Shown in pieces: positions 43,975 to 47,467 of a stretch of DNA of 47,467 nucleotides. Position 1 is the first letter of the stretch, and each line of letters begins with the position of its first letter. Location of the stretch: positions 1-47,467 of IMG/VR virus record IMGVR_UViG_3300042391_000951; one strand, 5' to 3'. A program made the position numbers and the translations under genes. The stretch is from a virus. The notes under the pieces were generated by a model. That model searched no databases. It saw only the letters and a list, made by a program, of their open reading frames with translations, and was not told the origin of the DNA.

Positions 43975-45461
43975 AACACATACTTGGAGTCAGTGCTGGC
44001 TTTCATGATGCGGCCCTGACCTTAATCAACGATCATGGTGACATTGAGTTTGCTGGACACAGCGAACGCTACAGCAAACTCAAAAACGATGAAAATTTAT
44101 CATTGGGGTTACTGCACGAAGTAACCAAATACAATATACAGCACATAGCCTACTACGAAAGACCCTGGGCCAAACAGCTACGACAACTGTACGCAGGTCA
44201 AGGGATTGAGTGGAACAAACTGACTGCAAAGCAGATACTAACCCAGCAGATTGGTCAAGAGTTTGGTGCATTTCCCAGTGACAGAATCAGCACACACAAT
44301 CATCATTTATCGCATGCGGCGGCTGGATTTCAGACCAGCACATTTGATCGTGCCACTGTGGTGGTAATTGACGCTATAGGTGAATGGGACACAATATCAA
44401 TCTGGGGAGCAGAATATGATTCAAAAGGTCAAGCAGTTTATAAGCGATTGTGGAAACAAACTTACCCACATTCCATCGGACTCTTTTATAGTGCAATCAC
44501 TAGCCGCGTTGGCCTACGCCCACTAGACGAAGAATACATTACCATGGGCATGGCAGCCTGGGGCAAACCCGCCTGGTACGAAAGCATGAGCATGGCCGTG
44601 GTCAAAGACTTAAAGTCAGTGACCATGCACAACAACCATCACACTGGTTTCCCAGACACGTTCCTTGAAGCCGCCACCAATGAAGACATTGCTTGTGCCG
44701 CGCAAATAGTTGCTGAAGATCTAATTGGGCAGGTAATGCAACGTGCTCGTGACTTCAAGTGGAGCAGTAACCTTGTGTACATGGGCGGTGTGGCGCTGAA
44801 CTGTTTGGCCAATAGAAACCTGGGCAAATGGTTTGATAGTATTTGGATTATGCCTTGTCCCGGCGATGCTGGATCAAGTCTTGGTGCCGCGGCTCTGGTG
44901 CATGGCGGACAGATCAACTGGGTCAATGCTTATCTTGGACACAATATACCTGGTAAGTATCCGGTACAAGCATTGTTAGACGAATTGGTAACCAATCGCA
45001 TTGCTGGAGTGGCATCAGGTAGAGCTGAGTTTGGGCCACGTGCTCTGGGCAATAGAAGCTTGCTGGCCGACCCCAGAGGCAGTAGAATCAAGGATCAAGT
45101 AAATGGAATTAAACGCAGACAACAATTCAGACCCTTTGCGCCTGTTATTCTGGAGGAGCTGGTTGACATGTACTTTGATATGCCTAGTGGTTTCAGTAAC
45201 AGTAGGTACATGCAGTCAATCGCTCGTTGCAGGCATCCTGACTTATTTCCTGCTATCATTCACGTTGACGGCACTAGTCGTGTACAAACAGTACCGCGTG
45301 ATGGGTCAGGCATACGAAAACTGCTAGAAGCATGGTATGACTTGACTGGGTGCCCAATGCTGTTGAACACTAGTTTGAACATACGTGGTGAGCCCATGGT
45401 TAATGATCGTGCAGATGCTGACCGCTTTGAACAATTATACGGGGTGCGAGTGTTTTCATGA
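43971..45461 (+). CDS. O-carbamoyltransferase (NodU/CmcH/TobZ family)
   Basis: 496 residues. The family makes carbamoyl-adenylate from carbamoyl phosphate and ATP and passes the carbamoyl group to a hydroxyl of a sugar or small molecule. Kae1-like N-terminal domain: ILGVSAGFHDAALTLI (4-19), NHHLSHAAAGF (110-120, metal-binding His pair), IDAIGEWDTISIW (133-145), MGMAAWGKP (192-200), YMGGVALNCLANRNL (270-284), GDAGSSLGAAA (298-308). C-terminal domain: EFGPRALGNRSLLADPR (353-369), RPFAPVILEE, VQTVPRDG, LLNTSLNIRGEP (464-475). All main motifs are present. The length is somewhat below the usual 550-600, with short linkers. ATGA couples it to both neighbours. The target may be a glycan or the operon's small-molecule product; DNA is another possibility known for phage carbamoyltransferase-like genes. 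Confidence 0.9.
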   Translation: MKHILGVSAGFHDAALTLINDHGDIEFAGHSERYSKLKNDENLSLGLLHEVTKYNIQHIAYYERPWAKQLRQLYAGQGIEWNKLTAKQILTQQIGQEFGAFPSDRISTHNHHLSHAAAGFQTSTFDRATVVVIDAIGEWDTISIWGAEYDSKGQAVYKRLWKQTYPHSIGLFYSAITSRVGLRPLDEEYITMGMAAWGKPAWYESMSMAVVKDLKSVTMHNNHHTGFPDTFLEAATNEDIACAAQIVAEDLIGQVMQRARDFKWSSNLVYMGGVALNCLANRNLGKWFDSIWIMPCPGDAGSSLGAAALVHGGQINWVNAYLGHNIPGKYPVQALLDELVTNRIAGVASGRAEFGPRALGNRSLLADPRGSRIKDQVNGIKRRQQFRPFAPVILEELVDMYFDMPSGFSNSRYMQSIARCRHPDLFPAIIHVDGTSRVQTVPRDGSGIRKLLEAWYDLTGCPMLLNTSLNIRGEPMVNDRADADRFEQLYGVRVFS

Positions 45462-46027
45462 ACGTAACCAGAGTATCACTGCCAACCAAGAGCCAGGTGT
45501 TGATTCTTGAAGACTTTTTCCCACAACATACTTTGCAACACTTGCACGACTTGTGCAGGGAATGGCATCCAACACTGAATACTGATTGGGTGCAACCTTA
45601 TGAGTTTGCCGGGCGTCCTAGATGGAACTATCAAGGCAATCATCATGGGTGGCAAGAAGCCAAATTATTCATGAGCAGTGAACATGTGCTGAGCAGACTG
45701 CAAGGCGAAATACAAAGCGACCGCTTGGCTTTTGACAGTGCAGTGATGTGGATGGATCAAGCGGGCTTTGGTACCTTAGGCCCGCATCAAGAAAACAGCG
45801 GCACGTATCTTGCACAGATTTACCTAGCTGAAACAGAGCATCCTTACACAGGCACAACCATACACAACAGCAACAAACAGATCTTGTTTCAGTTGCCCTA
45901 TCGTGACAACATGGGCTGGTTCTTTGACACTGGACGTACAGTAATGCATGGTAGAGAACACGATGTTCCCGAAGGTATCAACAGATTTACCTTGATGGCT
46001 TGGTTCAAGCCGTTAGTTGAGGGTTAA
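45458..46027 (+). CDS. 2OG-Fe(II) oxygenase-like protein
   Basis: 189 residues, double-stranded beta-helix type by motif order: VLILEDFFPQHTLQHLHDLC at the start (typical of prolyl-hydroxylase-like proteins), H110-x-E112 in GPHQENSGTYLAQIYL, then GWFFDTGRTVMHGREHDVPEGINRFTLMAWF with H164 or H168 as the distal iron ligand and R176 as the 2-oxoglutarate anchor. HxE instead of HxD is less common but occurs. It would hydroxylate a substrate of the pathway, for instance the molecule carbamoylated by the preceding enzyme, with which it is coupled by ATGA. It is the last gene of the operon; its stop TAA overlaps the stop of the opposite gene. Cytoplasmic, no signal peptide. Confidence 0.7.
   Translation: MNVTRVSLPTKSQVLILEDFFPQHTLQHLHDLCREWHPTLNTDWVQPYEFAGRPRWNYQGNHHGWQEAKLFMSSEHVLSRLQGEIQSDRLAFDSAVMWMDQAGFGTLGPHQENSGTYLAQIYLAETEHPYTGTTIHNSNKQILFQLPYRDNMGWFFDTGRTVMHGREHDVPEGINRFTLMAWFKPLVEG
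46024..46027. other. Convergent overlapping stop codons (TTAA)
   Basis: The TAA of the + strand oxygenase gene (46025-46027) and the TAA of the - strand amidinotransferase gene (46026-46024) share the palindrome TTAA. There is no space for a terminator between the two operons, so their transcripts must overlap or end inside the opposing gene. Confidence 0.9.
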
Positions 46028-47064
46028 AGATAAGACTCTAGTCCGCCACGACGTCGGATATCTTGTGTACAGCAACTAATACCACCATCCCAGAAATAGC
46101 TGTGACGCAGTTCTGAAATAATGGGATTGATACGATGTTTTTTACAGTAGTCAAACACTTCTTTGTTGTAGGCTGAGAAGATAACATTTTCTTCGTCTAG
46201 AACCAAGCAGTTCACATCAAACACAGTTTCAGCAACAAAGCCAGTCCACTTGGTTAGATAAGTGTCCACAAACTGTGTGAACTCAGGAGTGGGTGTTTGT
46301 CCTTGCACATACCAAGCACCGGGTGATTGTTCATACTTGAACTTGCCCACTTCCATTGCGGCCCAGATTGAGCTATCCCAAATCTTGCACACATCCCAGC
46401 CCGGGAAGTCACGGGCTAGATCCAAGTTAACATCGTGCTTTGAACTCAGCAACACTCCGGGCTTGAGAATAGCAAACACAGCGTCGCCATGGCCATCAGT
46501 GATAGCTTCATGGATCCGATATTCAGGACCTAGCACATTGTCCACAATCCAACGAGTCTGTTCAGGCTTTAGGAAGTCTGAGTTATCAAAGAATACATCA
46601 CGGCCAACACGAACAATACAGCTGGCACTTGCACCGTTGAGTATGCAATTTTCATCCCAGCCTGTGGGGCCGTGTGGGTTGATGACTGATCCCGGTTGCG
46701 CAGTTTCGTATTCATTGCATATACCATCCAGTTCTTGCATGGCCAACACACGCAACAGTTTGTCACCAAGCGTGATTTGCCAGTCTCTGGGAGTAAGTGG
46801 TGGAAGTGCTACCCCACTTCCACTAACTTGATTTTCTTGAAACCAGTCTTTATTGGGTAGGTCTGGTCGTCGAACTCGAGCACCCGACTTTTCTATTGTT
46901 TTCTGCAAGTTGGTAAGGTCTTCCGCAGTCTCAGCAAGGATTTGCTGAAGTTGGTTGCGCACTTGTGCGTTTTCTATGAAGTCAAAGTAATCAGGTGTGT
47001 ACGCACGGCCTACAATGACTTCTTCAAGTGGCTGCCAACTGGTGTAAGAGTTAATAGGATTCAT
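46024..47064 (-). CDS. Amidinotransferase (glycine/inosamine-phosphate type)
   Basis: 346 residues. The family moves the amidino group of arginine to an amine (glycine in AGAT, an aminocyclitol phosphate in StrB1). C331 in DGGISCCTQDIRRRG is in the position of the catalytic Cys of AGAT (GGFHCWTCDVRRRG), and H192 in DGHGDAVF matches the catalytic His (HIDATF). PLTPRDWQITLGDKLL (89-104) and RVGRDVFF (152-159) are also typical, and the ending RRRGGLESYL matches AGAT closely. The Asp-containing FDAA segment before RVGRD is replaced by NGASASC (143-149), so the third triad member is unclear. The gene is on the opposite strand and convergent with the carbamoyltransferase operon; its start overlaps TEK-KP 4 by 14 bases, so these two form their own operon. 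Confidence 0.85.
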   Translation of the reverse strand: MNPINSYTSWQPLEEVIVGRAYTPDYFDFIENAQVRNQLQQILAETAEDLTNLQKTIEKSGARVRRPDLPNKDWFQENQVSGSGVALPPLTPRDWQITLGDKLLRVLAMQELDGICNEYETAQPGSVINPHGPTGWDENCILNGASASCIVRVGRDVFFDNSDFLKPEQTRWIVDNVLGPEYRIHEAITDGHGDAVFAILKPGVLLSSKHDVNLDLARDFPGWDVCKIWDSSIWAAMEVGKFKYEQSPGAWYVQGQTPTPEFTQFVDTYLTKWTGFVAETVFDVNCLVLDEENVIFSAYNKEVFDYCKKHRINPIISELRHSYFWDGGISCCTQDIRRRGGLESYL

Positions 47065-47467
47065 TTAGTTGCTCGAGTAGAATATTTAAGCGTTGTGTCT
47101 TGTGTTGTAAAAATAACTGCTGGTTGTGTTCTATGTCTGCTCTAGAAACTTCAAAGCGATCCTTTAACCGGTATTGTGATTGTTCAATGGCACCGCACAA
47201 TTTTTTCCAGCGTTCGGTGTGATCGGGAATACGATCATATGAGTTATCAAGTATAGTATCAAACACCCGATAGCCCATATCCCGTAGCAGTTGCAAGCTA
47301 CCCGCAGGACCAGCAATAAAGAATAACTGCCCATGCTTGATGGGCTTGAACGTTTTTTCTGTTAGGAATATACCTGCACAACCATCTGCATCAAAGTGTG
47401 TTTCCATCACAATGTTACAGTATGCATTGGCAAAGTACTTGGGCTCTTGTATGCTGTGGTTGTTGCG
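47051..47467 (-). CDS. TEK-KP family protein 4 (5' partial, C-terminal 138 aa)
   Basis: The frame is open to the right edge of the window, so the N-terminus lies beyond it; the GTG/ATG near 47410 are internal. The visible 138 residues are the family's C-terminal block: YFANAYCNIVMETHFDADGCAG, then FLTEKTFKPIKHGQLFFIAGPAGSLQLLRDMGYRVFDTILDNSYD and a basic helical tail. The Glu - TEK - KP - G..G.L..L...G(F/Y) - D.SYD order is the same as in the three + strand copies, although the loop after KP is different (KHGQLFFIAGPAG). It is co-transcribed with the amidinotransferase, linking the family also to amidination. Glycosyltransferase activity is inferred only. Confidence 0.75.
   Translation of the reverse strand, partial: RNNHSIQEPKYFANAYCNIVMETHFDADGCAGIFLTEKTFKPIKHGQLFFIAGPAGSLQLLRDMGYRVFDTILDNSYDRIPDHTERWKKLCGAIEQSQYRLKDRFEVSRADIEHNQQLFLQHKTQRLNILLEQLNESY

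Noticed and set aside
43971-47064. A bacterial aminoglycoside biosynthetic island rather than phage DNA
   Set aside because: The genes are continuous with T4-like tail genes, overlap tightly, and no bacterial housekeeping or mobile element is present.
1-47467. tRNA genes, CRISPR arrays, integrase or insertion sequences
   Set aside because: No gap between genes is large enough for them (the largest are below 60 bases) and no repeat-spacer pattern, transposase or integrase motif was seen.

Overview
The window is part of the genome of a tailed bacteriophage with a T4-like contractile tail (myovirus morphology). The evidence is a run of baseplate genes in T4-like order (spike gp5-like, wedge gp25, wedge gp6), a huge tail protein of the kind seen in marine T4-like phages, tail-fibre genes with typical marine-phage modules, and short intergenic TATAAATA elements that match the T4 late-promoter consensus. 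Coding density is close to total; no tRNA, rRNA, IS element, integrase or CRISPR array was seen. The host is not determined. A periplasmic binding protein of the TctC/Bug type, a family most expanded in Betaproteobacteria, hints at a Gram-negative, perhaps betaproteobacterial, aquatic host; this is inference.

Region 1 (1-27553, all +): virion structure. A hub-like protein (5' end outside the window), the gp5-like spike, a Gly/Ala-rich unknown, gp25, gp6, a 5135-residue tail protein (a third of the window), a 49-residue protein, a 201-residue virion protein, a tail fibre and a second fibre-like protein. Late-promoter-like elements sit before gp25, gp6, the 49-aa gene and the tail fibre. A palindromic terminator at 27559-27578 closes the region.

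Region 2 (27576-46027, all +): an accessory operon of 20 genes that starts at a sigma70-like promoter whose -35 lies in the terminator stem. Nearly all genes overlap their neighbours (ATGA, TTGA or longer overlaps), so translation is probably coupled. Contents in order: small conserved protein, two GT-A-like glycosyltransferases, small protein, third GT-A-like protein, secreted TctC/Bug-like binding protein, short ANL (AMP-forming) ligase, SGNH hydrolase, then an interleaved block of five radical SAM enzymes and three members of one 'TEK-KP' family (a fourth lies at the right edge), a 347-aa orphan, a 33-aa basic protein, an O-carbamoyltransferase and a 2OG-Fe(II) oxygenase-like protein.

Region 3 (46024-47467, - strand): a glycine/inosamine-type amidinotransferase and the partial fourth TEK-KP protein, convergent with region 2 and sharing its terminal TTAA stop.

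Taken together, regions 2 and 3 look like a phage-borne pathway that builds or decorates a small molecule, sugar or surface glycan: glycosyl transfer, radical chemistry, acyl activation/hydrolysis, carbamoylation, hydroxylation and amidination. The product is unknown. The combination of five radical SAM proteins, whose auxiliary Cys domain is N-terminal, with the TEK-KP family is the best candidate for an undescribed system here.
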